Source: Bdellovibrionales bacterium (lineage in GTDB: Bacteria > Myxococcota > XYA12-FULL-58-9 > SYDY01). Taken from it: a stretch of 64,000 bases of DNA. The position numbers were made by a program, and so were the translations under genes. The notes below the pieces were generated by a model. It was not told the DNA's origin, made no database searches, and saw only the letters and a program-made list of their open reading frames with translations. Shown piece after piece: positions 9,134 through 17,906 of the stretch; positions within the stretch are counted from its first letter, which is position 1; every line of letters starts with the position of its first letter. The stretch lies in contig SYDY01000085.1 in NCBI GenBank assembly GCA_005801425.1, positions 42,284-106,283 of the forward strand, read 5' to 3'.

Positions 9134-9742
9134 ATGGGCCACCGCGCCAAAAGCCATGAACGCTGTCTTGTTTGTAAAATGCATCAAGAGCTATGCATAT
9201 GCGACGCCATACCCAAGCTTGATGTGTTAACACGGGTTGTTTTGATCATGCATCGCCGGGAATGTGCCAAAACCACCGCAACCGGTCCGCTTGCTCTGTT
9301 GGCATTGCCCAACAGTGAATTGCATATCCACGGCCACCGTGAGGCGCCTCTCAATTTTGAAAGCCTCAAGGATCCGGCCCGGCGAGCACTCCTGCTTTTT
9401 CCTGACGATGATGTTCCCGTACTAACGCCTGAGTGGCTGCGCAGCAGTACATCAATTCCCGACAGGCCGATTACCTTGGTGGTCCCTGATGGCAGTTGGC
9501 GCCAAGCCAAAAAAATGAGTGTTCGTATCCCTGGGCTTGAACATGCGGAGCGTGTGAGGCTTCCTGAGGGGCCGCCAAGCGCCTATCAATTGCGTGAGGA
9601 AACGCGCTACGAAGGCTTGGCCACGTTTGAGGCGATTGCGCGGGCATTGGGTTGCATCGAATCGAAAGACGTCCAAACCCAATTAGAAACCCTGTTCAAT
9701 TTGATGGTGAAGAGAACGCTTTCAACGCGCGGGGTTAAGTAG
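9134..9742 (+). CDS. DTW-domain tRNA-uridine aminocarboxypropyltransferase
   Basis: This 202-aa protein is of the DTW family (TapT/YfiP type), which uses S-adenosylmethionine to add a 3-amino-3-carboxypropyl group to a tRNA uridine (acp3U). The N-terminus has the family Cys cluster (RCLVCKMHQELCICDAIP), expected to hold zinc. The DTW box is seen as PDGSW near residues 117-121, and YEGLATFEAIARAL is the usual C-terminal helix. The length fits the family. It is a single gene on the plus strand, followed by a REP-pair repeat. The precise tRNA position cannot be read from sequence. Confidence 0.85.
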   Translation: MGHRAKSHERCLVCKMHQELCICDAIPKLDVLTRVVLIMHRRECAKTTATGPLALLALPNSELHIHGHREAPLNFESLKDPARRALLLFPDDDVPVLTPEWLRSSTSIPDRPITLVVPDGSWRQAKKMSVRIPGLEHAERVRLPEGPPSAYQLREETRYEGLATFEAIARALGCIESKDVQTQLETLFNLMVKRTLSTRGVK

Positions 9743-9772
9743 TCGCTTGCGGTGATTTGTAAATGTTTTATT

Positions 9773-9847
9773 GTAGGGGCGGTTCGTGAACCGCCCTATA
9801 AGAATTTGATTTAAACACCGCACGGGCGCTTCGCGAAGCGCCCCTAC
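9773..9847. repeat. REP pair, full 75-bp copy 1
   Basis: Two palindromes in opposite orientation, GTAGGGGCGGTTCGTGAACC and GCTTCGCGAAGCGCCCCTAC at the outer ends, are joined by an AT-rich spacer containing TTTGATT. Both outer ends are GTAGGGGC, as in REPIN-type elements. It lies between two convergent genes (DTW and glutathione transferase). The same unit recurs at 22018, 50391 and 51323. Confidence 0.9.
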
Positions 9848-9868
9848 ATGATAATATAGGTGGTATCG

Positions 9869-10519
9869 TCACGACAAAATAATCTCAGGTGAATTTTCCT
9901 GCCACGGCTCAACCTTGGCCATGATGGCATCAAACATGGGCGCAGCAATAAGCGCATTAAGCCACGCACGCGTTGCAGGATAGGGGGCCGTGTTGAACCA
10001 CGATCCCGCAGCACCGGCAAATTGACGCACAAACGGCATGATCGCCTGATCAGCAAGTGTTTGTGTTTTACCACACAGAAAACGCGTGGTGACCAGGCGT
10101 GTTTCGAGTTCTTCTAAAAAAATCTCGGCACACGTTCTGTGAAATACGGGATCTGCATTCTCGTTTTTGTCGGCGTATTTAAACCTGTCCAAATTGGTTT
10201 TGAATTCGCCGTCGCACTTTGAAATCAGAGCAAGCGCATCATCAAGTGTTCCCACGCTGGGCTTAAGCCAACCTTTAGGATCGGATCGTTGCAACGTCCA
10301 CAGCATGATCTCCAAGCTCTCATCGATCACGGTGCCATCGGTTAGCAAAAGAACAGGGACCGTTCCTTTTGGCGATATGGTGAGCATGTGCTCAGGTTTT
10401 TTGCTTAAAATGATTTCACGCAAGCATACCTGTTGTTCACTGACAAGAAGCGCAGCCCGTGCACGCATGGCGTAGGGACAACGTCGAAAGCTGTACAAAA
10501 TAGGGAGGTCGGTTCTCAT
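9869..10519 (-). CDS. Glutathione S-transferase family protein
   Basis: This cytosolic protein of 216 aa has a thioredoxin-fold N-terminal domain (residues 1-80) with SFRRCPYAMRARAAL. The RCPY motif at about 13-16 places a cysteine at the active-site helix. KGTVPVLLL supplies the cis-Pro loop and DESLEIMLW the glutathione gamma-Glu contact. A helical C-terminal domain follows. The substrate is unknown; it could be a conjugating or a glutathione-dependent reductase type. The start at 10519 has no ribosome binding site, but an extended -10 (TGGTATAAA) lies five bases before the ATG, so the mRNA may be leaderless. The next gene downstream (10543) is on the same strand but upstream of this one. 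Confidence 0.85.
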   Translation of the reverse strand: MRTDLPILYSFRRCPYAMRARAALLVSEQQVCLREIILSKKPEHMLTISPKGTVPVLLLTDGTVIDESLEIMLWTLQRSDPKGWLKPSVGTLDDALALISKCDGEFKTNLDRFKYADKNENADPVFHRTCAEIFLEELETRLVTTRFLCGKTQTLADQAIMPFVRQFAGAAGSWFNTAPYPATRAWLNALIAAPMFDAIMAKVEPWQENSPEIILS

Positions 10520-10524
10520 GGGAC

Positions 10525-10533
10525 TTTATACCA
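10525..10533 (-). promoter_or_regulatory. Extended -10 element abutting the start codon
   Basis: On the minus strand, TGGTATAAA is followed by only five bases (GTCCC) before the ATG of the glutathione transferase. Transcription would begin at or next to the A of the start codon. No good -35 was seen, as is usual with an extended -10. Inferred from sequence only. Confidence 0.35.
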
Positions 10534-10542
10534 TACTTGATT

Positions 10543-12012
10543 TTATTCTGGGAGCTGATCCCCAATGATACATTTCGCACCCGCAAACAGCAGCTTTTGA
10601 CGCTCGTCCAGGTGTTCTGCATTCACAAGGGTAATACCATGCATGTCAGCATCGATAAAAATCGTTTTACGTATTTTTTTGGCATCAAGGATCACGTTGT
10701 GCAATGTCGCGCCCGAAAAATCGGTGCCTGCCAGATCAACATCGCGAAGATCGGTGTTTGAAAAGTTTGCACCGACACAGCATGCATCGCGCAATGAACT
10801 TTTAAAGATGCGTGGTGATGATTCGAGTGCGTCGCCTCTGTCGTATTCTGTTTCTACAGATCCAAATTGGGCATGGGAAACATCAACGCCACGGAGATTG
10901 CAGGACCCAAGGTTTGTTCCACGAAGTATGGAACCATGCATACACGTTGTTTCAAAATTAAGTCCGCGCACATCGGAACATGTGAAGTTTGCGAAACTCA
11001 GGTCGGATCCGTGAAAATCGACTGCCTCGGTGGCCACTTTTTTTATGGGGTCATAGACGGCAAATTCTGTATTGCCACCGTCAAATCGGGCGTATTGCAA
11101 ACGCGAATCTGTGAAGCGTGCTTGCATGATACAACTTCCACGAAAATCGCCATGATCCAACGCACCGTTCGGAAACTGCGCATCACGGAGATTGGAATCG
11201 GTCAATACAACCGCACTGGCGACGATCCCATCGGCATGTGCGCCGCACAATGTGCTGTGTGCCAGATCTGAATCCGAAACAATTGCTTTTTCCAGATGAC
11301 TTTCAGGTGCGATGATGCCGCGCAAAAATAAACCTGCCAAAATCATTTCTTGAAGAGGTGCTTGAGGTGCAAAACGTGGGGGATGCAACATGTCGTTTTC
11401 TTCGCGCATTAACAATGGGCCATGCTTTTCTCTCTCGCGTCTTTGCGCATCATTGGCGCGATAGGCTTCCATGAATGACCGTGCGCTGGCCTTTTCAACG
11501 GGATTGCGTCTCTCGATGGGCGGTGAAGTCAATGTTTTCCAATGTTGATTGATGGCTCCCAAATCGTAGGAAGACGTGGTGCTTTTGGTGCTTTGTCCTG
11601 CTGAAAAAAGAATACTGCTGGCCAAGGCACCTAACGTATAAGGCGTCATGTTGAAGGACATCCAGGCGTTTTTCTTTTGTGTGAAGAGTGCAATGCGCTC
11701 TTTGCTTGGAAACTTTTTGTGCTCTTCTGCATCAAGCTGTTCATTGACTGCTTTGAGCTGCTTGGCTTGCAGTTCAGCGAAGCCCTCTGCACATTGTTTT
11801 ACATGCTCAGAAAAACGACTATCGTGCCTCGCCTGTTGAATGGCTTTTGCGAGGGGTTCAAGCTTTTGCGCGGTTGAACCTCCTCTGCGTGGATCTAGTG
11901 TGTACGCATCGGCGACAAAGCCGACCAATGCTTCATGGGGTGGAAACGATGGCGCATCCAATCGGATAGAAGGGGTCACTTGGCCTGAAGTGACAGTGGT
12001 TTTGCTTGACAA
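10543..12012 (-). CDS. Pentapeptide-repeat protein, possible effector
   Basis: A 489-aa protein. Residues 1-230 form an unrecognised helical, charged region. From about residue 225 to the end runs a right-handed pentapeptide-repeat stretch with the A(D/N)Lxx rhythm, for example LRDAQFPNGALDHGDFRGSC and SNTDLRDVDLAGTDFSGATL. Pentapeptide repeats form a quadrilateral beta-helix used in DNA mimics and in many effectors. No signal peptide is present. The start is a TTG at 12012 with GAGGTG four bases before it. It lies 12 bp after the PI-kinase-like gene on the same strand, so the two form an operon and may act together. The function is unknown. Confidence 0.75.
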   Translation of the reverse strand: MSSKTTVTSGQVTPSIRLDAPSFPPHEALVGFVADAYTLDPRRGGSTAQKLEPLAKAIQQARHDSRFSEHVKQCAEGFAELQAKQLKAVNEQLDAEEHKKFPSKERIALFTQKKNAWMSFNMTPYTLGALASSILFSAGQSTKSTTSSYDLGAINQHWKTLTSPPIERRNPVEKASARSFMEAYRANDAQRREREKHGPLLMREENDMLHPPRFAPQAPLQEMILAGLFLRGIIAPESHLEKAIVSDSDLAHSTLCGAHADGIVASAVVLTDSNLRDAQFPNGALDHGDFRGSCIMQARFTDSRLQYARFDGGNTEFAVYDPIKKVATEAVDFHGSDLSFANFTCSDVRGLNFETTCMHGSILRGTNLGSCNLRGVDVSHAQFGSVETEYDRGDALESSPRIFKSSLRDACCVGANFSNTDLRDVDLAGTDFSGATLHNVILDAKKIRKTIFIDADMHGITLVNAEHLDERQKLLFAGAKCIIGDQLPE

Positions 12013-12024
12013 AAATCACCTCGT

Positions 12025-13770
12025 TTATCGAAGAACGACGTATGTTTGAGATACTTCGTGGAATGAGTCGATGGGCGTGCTGTCATCCTTTTCGACGGCA
12101 GCCTTCAGTTGTTGCGTATTTTCTTTTAAGCGCAGGACATAGGCTTGCATTTCTCCTGCCATATCGGGAAGCGATTGGGCAAGTTCAGCAATTTGGGCTT
12201 GCATGTGATGAACATTGGCATCGAGATCAATCTGTGAAATCGCTTGCTTGATGGCTGGATCCCACGTGGTACGCATTTGCGGCCAGCTGTCGCGTTTTGT
12301 GACCCAGGTTGGGCTTTTTTCAAGGGGGCCAAAGGCACCGCAACTGTTGGCATTGTCGATGGGGATGGCGATCAAATGTGTGCCATCTGGGCTTTTTGAT
12401 ACCAAAATATTTCCATCCTGCACATCGCCGGCTTGGGTCACAATATGGAATGCGGCCATGGCTTGTGCACTGCTTGTTTCGATGTGTTCTTCAATCCCGG
12501 GAAGATCGGCCACCGCACCGACATTGGTTGCAAATGCCTGCAAGCTTCCCATTTCATTGGTACGTGTGGGCGACGTGGCCATGGCGATGCTTGGCACGTG
12601 AAGGGATGGAAAACACAGGGCGCCCCAATGTGCCGTTAATACTTCCAGAGCCGCTTCTTTCTTCGATGTGACTTCTTCAGGAAGTATGGGTTTAAAAACG
12701 CCCACGGGTTTTCCGTGTTTGTTTTTCATGATGGAGGAAGGATGGGCGCCGCGTTGTTCATTGGGGATTTCCTGCAGAGTACCTTGACGCCACGATTCAG
12801 AAAGCGACCTTGCATGACCGGCCTGTTGTTGTGCTGTGGGGCTGGTACGCAAGGCAGCCGTGATATCTGTTAACGGTTTTGCTTGCAGGGCAGCATCAAG
12901 TGTCGTGATCGCAGCTTCGTAGGAGGCATTGATCTGAAGCAATTTGTCGCGAATAAATGCCGGCAATTTTGGATCTTGAAGCAGATCCGCAGGTGCGGGT
13001 GAGATCATCGCTTTTTGTATGTTGATGGCTTTATACAGGGCCATCTGTGCTTCAAATGAATCGCAAGCGAGCCATTGCTTGGCGAGGTCAGGTGCCTGTG
13101 CAATGGCAGTGATCGCGTTCTCAATACCAAGCACCATGCGTGGCGTGAGGTCATTCACTCCCGTGATCAAAGGCGTTTTAACTGGATTTGAATATGGGCC
13201 GTCAGGGTCGCGTGTACCACGTCGTGCAAAATCTAAAATCTGATCCCAAAAAGATTGGTCGGAAATCTCCTTTTTTTTGTATGCTGTTTTAAGTGCTATC
13301 AACTCCTGCGGAGGTGTGAGGGGGCGTGTTGGAGAGGATGTCCGCGTGGTTGGCGCGCTTTGCGAGAGACCCGTTGGCGATATCACCGCGCTAGGTAGGC
13401 TGCCAACCAGGCTTGCTTCTGGCAAGAGACTTTTGTGTGCAGATGTCGCATGAGGTGCGAGGGCATGATCGCCGGGTGTTGGCCTCTGTACGTGGCTTAG
13501 CGTGGCCCCGCTGCGAAAGGCTTCGGGATGGTTCTGCTGAAGATCTGACAAGGCATTAGGGGCCATGGTGCTTAAGAAGGGCAGTATCTCAAAAATAGCA
13601 CCAAGGCATTCGGCGGGAAACTGCCCTTGATTGGCGATTAAGAGGGCTTCTATCTGGCCGATCATATGCTTGGCTGCGGTGCTTTTTTGTTCGGTGCTTG
13701 TTGCGCCTGTATTGTCCAAATGGGCCGCAGTGGCTGTTCTGATGGCATCTGTAAATTGCGTGGTAATCAT
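12025..13770 (-). CDS. PI3/4-kinase-like fold protein, possible effector kinase
   Basis: A 581-aa protein with no signal peptide. Residues 1-160 are low-complexity and Ser/Thr/Pro-rich, and 160-320 are helical. From about 340 to 500 it carries the catalytic marks of phosphatidylinositol 3/4-kinase-like enzymes: GVFKP with the ATP lysine (about 361) followed by EE, GSLQAF, the catalytic loop GDVQDGNILV with Asp and Asn five apart (about 447), and the metal-binding IPIDNANS (about 470). Such bacterial proteins include effectors acting on host lipids or proteins; the substrate cannot be told. It is the first gene of an operon with the pentapeptide protein. The start has GCGAGAG upstream. Confidence 0.7.
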   Translation of the reverse strand: MITTQFTDAIRTATAAHLDNTGATSTEQKSTAAKHMIGQIEALLIANQGQFPAECLGAIFEILPFLSTMAPNALSDLQQNHPEAFRSGATLSHVQRPTPGDHALAPHATSAHKSLLPEASLVGSLPSAVISPTGLSQSAPTTRTSSPTRPLTPPQELIALKTAYKKKEISDQSFWDQILDFARRGTRDPDGPYSNPVKTPLITGVNDLTPRMVLGIENAITAIAQAPDLAKQWLACDSFEAQMALYKAINIQKAMISPAPADLLQDPKLPAFIRDKLLQINASYEAAITTLDAALQAKPLTDITAALRTSPTAQQQAGHARSLSESWRQGTLQEIPNEQRGAHPSSIMKNKHGKPVGVFKPILPEEVTSKKEAALEVLTAHWGALCFPSLHVPSIAMATSPTRTNEMGSLQAFATNVGAVADLPGIEEHIETSSAQAMAAFHIVTQAGDVQDGNILVSKSPDGTHLIAIPIDNANSCGAFGPLEKSPTWVTKRDSWPQMRTTWDPAIKQAISQIDLDANVHHMQAQIAELAQSLPDMAGEMQAYVLRLKENTQQLKAAVEKDDSTPIDSFHEVSQTYVVLR

Positions 13771-13843
13771 ACATCTCTCGCTTGTGGTTCGTATCGTATT
13801 CTATCAGAACGCACGACAAAAACTGGTGATTTCTCGTACTTGC

Positions 13844-15223
13844 TTACTTTTTTCGTAGAAGAAAATAGACCGCAAAACTCGCAAGCATGCCGGGAAGCAC
13901 TTCGTACATTGCACCTGAAAGATGTAGGACCGTTCGCCACAGAAGCACCGTAATAAGTCCCGTGGCCGACGTGGCAAGGGCCAGCGTGCTTGTGAGCGGT
14001 GCGCCGAAACATTTCAACACGACCAAGGGCCCGATGCTTGATGCCAAGATGGACCACGACAACACGACCATCGTGAAAACGTTGTCGCCATAGAGTGCAA
14101 AGGCAAGCACCACGCATGCGACACACAAGGTGCTCATTTTGAGGGCTTTGATGCTGTGCGACCATTTCGGAACCAAGTCCTGCGTAATGGCAGCAGAGCA
14201 CGATAAAATTTGTGAATCGGCGGTGGACATGGTCGCCGCAAAAAGTCCGGCCAACGTAAATCCAATTAAGATATCAGGGAGTAAATGTTGGGCGAGGGTA
14301 GGGAGCGCAAGCTCGGGATCAAAGTTCGAGATATTGGGCAATAGCGCGCGCGCACAAAGCCCAACCAAAACAGCGGAGATGACAAATAAAATGTACCAAA
14401 GAAAATAAATAAACCGCGCGGTGGGAACATCTTTTTCTGAACGCATGGTCATGAGTGACACCATGATATGGGGCTGACCAACAACACCTGCGCCTGCGGC
14501 CATCCAACCTAATGCAAACAAGAGAAATCCAAACCACGAGTCTTTGGGATTGATGGATAAAAGCGCAGGATCGATGCCGTGAAGTGCACTGATTAAGCCA
14601 ATGGGTCCACCGAGTTTCAGCATGGCCGCCGTCATGAGGCATCCCATCGAAAGAAGCATGACAAACGATTGTGTAACGTTGGTCCAAATGGAGGCTCGGA
14701 TCCCACCGGAAAAACAATAAATGGTGACGATGACAGCGCCCAATATTGCGCCTGCGGAGTCATCCCAACCAAAGAGTACATGCAAGGCTTTGCTGCCTGC
14801 TTTGAGTTGTGCGGCTGCATAGGTGCTTAAAAACAACACAGTGATCAGGGCGATCATGGCCGAGACTTTGCGTCCTTCTTTGAGGCCGTGTCCTAAAAAA
14901 CTGCCAATGGTTTCGGTATGCGTTTGCGCGGACTTGCGACGCAATGCCTGGGGAACACCCGATTTCCATGCAATGAATTCGCCGGTAACCCAGCCAATCA
15001 TGATCCACATGGCCGACACACCAACGGTATATGTTTCACCAATGAGTCCAATGAACATAAACCCCGAGCTGTTGGTTGCGATGGCGGAAAGTGCAACAAA
15101 CACAGGATGGATGTTGCGCGAGGCAAGCAAGTAATCGCTTGATGTGTTTTGTTTGACCCGTGAAGCGAGAGCGCCCACGACAACGAATGCGAGAAGAAAT
15201 GCGATGAAACTGCCTGCGATCAT
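13844..15223 (-). CDS. Sodium:solute symporter (PutP-like SSS family)
   Basis: This inner-membrane secondary transporter of 459 aa has about 12-13 hydrophobic helices. SSS-family features include the N-terminal helix with SSDYLLASRNIHP, the sodium-site helix AIATNSSGFMFIGLIGETY, the YCFSGGIRASIWTNVTQS segment typical of proline/pantothenate-type symporters, and FAATMSTADSQIL. It imports a small organic solute with Na+; proline is the nearest known substrate type but is not proven. The start at 15223 is ATG with a weak TAGGTTGG upstream. It lies 84 bp downstream of ilvC on the same strand, with a REP palindrome between the two. Confidence 0.88.
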   Translation of the reverse strand: MIAGSFIAFLLAFVVVGALASRVKQNTSSDYLLASRNIHPVFVALSAIATNSSGFMFIGLIGETYTVGVSAMWIMIGWVTGEFIAWKSGVPQALRRKSAQTHTETIGSFLGHGLKEGRKVSAMIALITVLFLSTYAAAQLKAGSKALHVLFGWDDSAGAILGAVIVTIYCFSGGIRASIWTNVTQSFVMLLSMGCLMTAAMLKLGGPIGLISALHGIDPALLSINPKDSWFGFLLFALGWMAAGAGVVGQPHIMVSLMTMRSEKDVPTARFIYFLWYILFVISAVLVGLCARALLPNISNFDPELALPTLAQHLLPDILIGFTLAGLFAATMSTADSQILSCSAAITQDLVPKWSHSIKALKMSTLCVACVVLAFALYGDNVFTMVVLSWSILASSIGPLVVLKCFGAPLTSTLALATSATGLITVLLWRTVLHLSGAMYEVLPGMLASFAVYFLLRKK

Positions 15224-15263
15224 ACAACCAACCTAGGTGCGGGTTGTGTGGCAGTGTACCTGA

Positions 15264-15288
15264 TGTAGGGGCGGTTCGTGAACCGCCC
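15264..15288. repeat. Single REP palindrome
   Basis: GTAGGGGCGGTTCGTGAACC and the rest of one REP half lie between ilvC and the symporter gene. The hairpin could lower read-through between the two genes or stabilise the 3' end of the ilvC mRNA; this is inference. Confidence 0.85.
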
Positions 15289-15307
15289 GTGTGATGTGTT
15301 GGAAAAA

Positions 15308-16354
15308 TTACTTCGCGCGTTCAGGACGAAATTCGCGAAGAATGCGTCCAGCTTCCCACATTTCTTGAGAGGCAATGGCGGCGAGTTCTTTTTCAAGACC
15401 GACGCGATAATCGGATTTTGAATTGGCCTCGATGGAGATGGCCGCTTCTTTGCCCGCTTTGACGTCGGCGTAGCACTGGGCGATCACAGGCTTGATGGCG
15501 GCCTTGAAACGCGGTGCCCAATCGAGTGCGCCACGTTGCGCCGTTGTTGAACAATTCGCATACATCCAATCCATGCCATTTTCGGCAACGAGTGGGTACA
15601 GGCTCTGCAACGCTTCTTCGATGGTTTCGTTGTAGGCTTCTGTTGGTGGATGGCCATTTTCGCGAAGCACTTCGTACTGCGCCAAAAACGCACCTTGCAA
15701 CATGCCCATGAGCACGCAGCGTTCACCTGTCAGATCGCTGACCACTTCGTTTTTGAATGTGGTCTCAAACAGATGTCCAGAGCCAATGGCGATGCCAAGT
15801 GCGCGAACGCGATCAGCGGCATGGCCTGTGGCGTCTTGAAACACAGCGACGGACGCGTTGATACCGCGGCCTTCGAGGAAATGATTGCGCACGGTAAGGC
15901 CCGATCCTTTGGGCGCGCAGAGGACGACGTCAACATCTTTGGGCGGGACGATCCCTGTTTGGTCGTTGAAGACCACACCAAAGCCGTGGCTGAATACCAA
16001 GGCGTCGCCTTTTTTCAGTTTTGCTTTGAGTGTTGGCCAGTAGCCGATTTGTCCTGCATCTGAGAGCAAGAACAAAATGATGGTGCCTTTTTCGAGGGCT
16101 TCATCCATGGAGAAAAGATTGACGCCTTCTTTCCATCCATCTTTGAGTGCGTGGTCGTAGCTTGGACCTTTGCGCAAGCCTACGATGACATTGAATCCCT
16201 GATCACGGAGATTCAATCCTTGTCCGCGTCCTTGAGGCCCATACCCCAACACGGCGATGGTTTCTTTGGCAAAGCGTTCTTTTAATCCAGCAAGTGGATA
16301 ATCGCTGCGCTCGTGGATGGTTTCTGTGACACCACCGATGGTGATTGTTTTCAT
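15308..16354 (-). CDS. ilvC: Ketol-acid reductoisomerase
   Basis: The second enzyme of valine/isoleucine synthesis (348 aa) converts 2-acetolactate or 2-aceto-2-hydroxybutyrate to the dihydroxy acid with NAD(P)H and Mg2+. The Rossmann loop is GYGPQGRGQGLNLRDQG, SHGFGVVF is the substrate-side loop, and SDLTGERCVL has the Asp-x3-Glu metal pair. The C-terminal block GMDWMYANCSTTAQRGALDW and the overall pattern resemble the form in Bacteroidetes and fungi more than the short proteobacterial one; this is from memory. The ribosome binding site is a clear GAGGAG before the ATG. No other ilv or leu gene is nearby, so the gene stands outside the usual ilvBN cluster. Confidence 0.93.
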   Translation of the reverse strand: MKTITIGGVTETIHERSDYPLAGLKERFAKETIAVLGYGPQGRGQGLNLRDQGFNVIVGLRKGPSYDHALKDGWKEGVNLFSMDEALEKGTIILFLLSDAGQIGYWPTLKAKLKKGDALVFSHGFGVVFNDQTGIVPPKDVDVVLCAPKGSGLTVRNHFLEGRGINASVAVFQDATGHAADRVRALGIAIGSGHLFETTFKNEVVSDLTGERCVLMGMLQGAFLAQYEVLRENGHPPTEAYNETIEEALQSLYPLVAENGMDWMYANCSTTAQRGALDWAPRFKAAIKPVIAQCYADVKAGKEAAISIEANSKSDYRVGLEKELAAIASQEMWEAGRILREFRPERAK

Positions 16355-16375
16355 GGGGTCTCCTCATAACACATG

Positions 16376-16405
16376 GTAGGGGCGGTTCGCGAACCGCCCT
16401 TTTTT
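16376..16405 (+). repeat. REP palindrome followed by a T-run (terminator-like)
   Basis: One REP half with a GC-rich stem (GGGCGGTTCGCGAACCGCCC) is followed directly by six T on the plus strand, which is the form of an intrinsic terminator. It lies upstream of ilvC (minus) and before the secreted-protein gene (plus), so on the plus strand it would stop transcription coming antisense through ilvC. Confidence 0.6.
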
Positions 16406-16542
16406 CGAAATCCCACGTTAACATGCCGTGCCACAAGCGGACAACGCTTGTGCCTCAAATACCCCATATTCCGACAGCTTTGTGTTATTTGCCATTAGGA
16501 CGACATTAGCATACACCACGACATCTCATTTGGGAGGTTTCT

Positions 16543-17244
16543 ATGTTCGGTAAAATTGGTACAGGCTTGATGGCCGTTTTCTGTGTAATGGTTGGAGGTT
16601 CGGTGAGTACCGCTGCGCCGATGCCCAATGTCTACACGAGCGGCAATCTTTGGAACATTACCTTTTACAACGATCCGGCGAGTGGCCATGCAGAATGGGC
16701 AACCCAAGCCATTTGCTTTTCGCCACCGACAACGGTGGGAACGAGTATTCAAGGTTTTTGGTTCTCGCTGTCATTTCCTGATTGGAACGGTCGTTATTAC
16801 CAAGAAGGTGATGAAGTCCGTATGACCGGTGATTATGCCCAGGATGTGGGCCATGATCACATGGAGTTTCGCCATGACGAAACCGATGCCGCCAAAAGGG
16901 GCGAGGGGCATGGCACGTGGGACGAATGGCGTGAAGATGGCAAGTTTGGCAGTGTGATCGGTTGGGGAAATACGCGTTTGGCCCGTAAAGGTTACTGCTT
17001 CCCCCACGGATTCACTGCGACGAGCGCCGGCCTAGTGGGTGCTTTTGAGAGTACACTACCCCAGTTTTCGGGGCGGCTCGGTGCCCGTATGCAAAGGAAC
17101 GGTCGCACAGAGGCCACTTCGCCCAATGATAAACTCTCCGAGAGTCTGGACGTCCATGCGGAACGCAATCGTCAAACCATTGGGAGTTTCTTTGATATCT
17201 TTGTGGAGGTGACGCCAGCCGCCGCCGCTTCTGACGCTGAGTAA
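16543..17244 (+). CDS. Secreted protein of unknown function
   Basis: A 233-aa protein with a signal peptide (about residues 1-25, cleavage likely after STAA) and a strong ribosome binding site (TTGGGAGG). The mature part is rich in Trp, Tyr, His and Asp. A central run (GDYAQDVGHDHMEFRHDETD) with several His and Asp residues could bind metal. WATQAICFSPP and KGYCFPHG give one Cys pair, a likely disulfide. The C-terminus is polar with a final Ala-rich tail. I recognise no family. It is convergent with the cyclophilin gene, whose stop is only 15 bp away. Location is periplasmic or extracellular by inference. Confidence 0.65.
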   Translation: MFGKIGTGLMAVFCVMVGGSVSTAAPMPNVYTSGNLWNITFYNDPASGHAEWATQAICFSPPTTVGTSIQGFWFSLSFPDWNGRYYQEGDEVRMTGDYAQDVGHDHMEFRHDETDAAKRGEGHGTWDEWREDGKFGSVIGWGNTRLARKGYCFPHGFTATSAGLVGAFESTLPQFSGRLGARMQRNGRTEATSPNDKLSESLDVHAERNRQTIGSFFDIFVEVTPAAAASDAE

Positions 17245-17259
17245 TAATCAGCGGGCTTA

Positions 17260-17823
17260 TTATGCGCCTTGAATGCTGATGGTTTTGATATGAATCGGTT
17301 TGACGGGACGGTCTCCCGCGCCGGTTTTTGTGTTTGCAATGGCCAAAAGCACATCCATTCCTTGAATGACTTCGCCGAACACGGTGTGCTTGCCGTCAAG
17401 CCATGGGGTCGCTATTTCCGTGAGGAAAAACTGTGATCCGTTGGTGCCTGGGCCGGCATTGGCCATGGACAAAATGCCAGGCTTGTTGTGTTTGAGATGG
17501 GGTTTGCATTCGTCTTCAAAGCGATAGCCAGGGCCGCCCATGCCGGTGCCCATGGGATCACCACCTTGGAGCATGAAGTCTTTGATCACGCGGTGAAAGA
17601 TCGTGTTGTCGTAAAGCGGGGTGGTCACTGTTTCGCCTTGGGGATTGGTCCAAGGCATTTTACCCGTGGCCAAGCCCACGAAGTTGCCGCAGGTCACAGG
17701 GCAATCGTCGGTGTGAAGTTTGACCGTGATATCGCCGAGATCCGTGTGGAATATGGCGGTCACTGGGGACCCTTTTGAAAACACTGGAAGACTGCTGCGG
17801 GGCATATCGCGATCATCACGCAT
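17260..17823 (-). CDS. Peptidyl-prolyl cis-trans isomerase, cyclophilin type
   Basis: A cytosolic cyclophilin (187 aa) that speeds cis-trans isomerisation of X-Pro bonds. Family active-site marks are all present: [16 protein letters not shown] (catalytic Arg, Gln), [28 protein letters not shown] (the Trp and His positions) and FEDE. There is no signal peptide if translation starts at 17823, where AAGGAG precedes the ATG by seven bases. A longer upstream extension exists in frame but lacks cyclophilin similarity and overlaps the divergent lipoprotein promoter. Single gene. Confidence 0.9.
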   Translation of the reverse strand: MRDDRDMPRSSLPVFSKGSPVTAIFHTDLGDITVKLHTDDCPVTCGNFVGLATGKMPWTNPQGETVTTPLYDNTIFHRVIKDFMLQGGDPMGTGMGGPGYRFEDECKPHLKHNKPGILSMANAGPGTNGSQFFLTEIATPWLDGKHTVFGEVIQGMDVLLAIANTKTGAGDRPVKPIHIKTISIQGA

Positions 17824-17906
17824 AGGGGTTCTCCTTGGTTGGAGAGCATTTACAGCATCTGCGCGGAAAATCCAACAGCGTATGGGATGGGTGGTACTAT
17901 TCAAGC

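Noticed and set aside
16376..16405. REP palindrome plus T-run as the terminator of a plus-strand gene
   Set aside because: No plus-strand gene precedes it. It can act only on antisense transcription, so I list it as a repeat.
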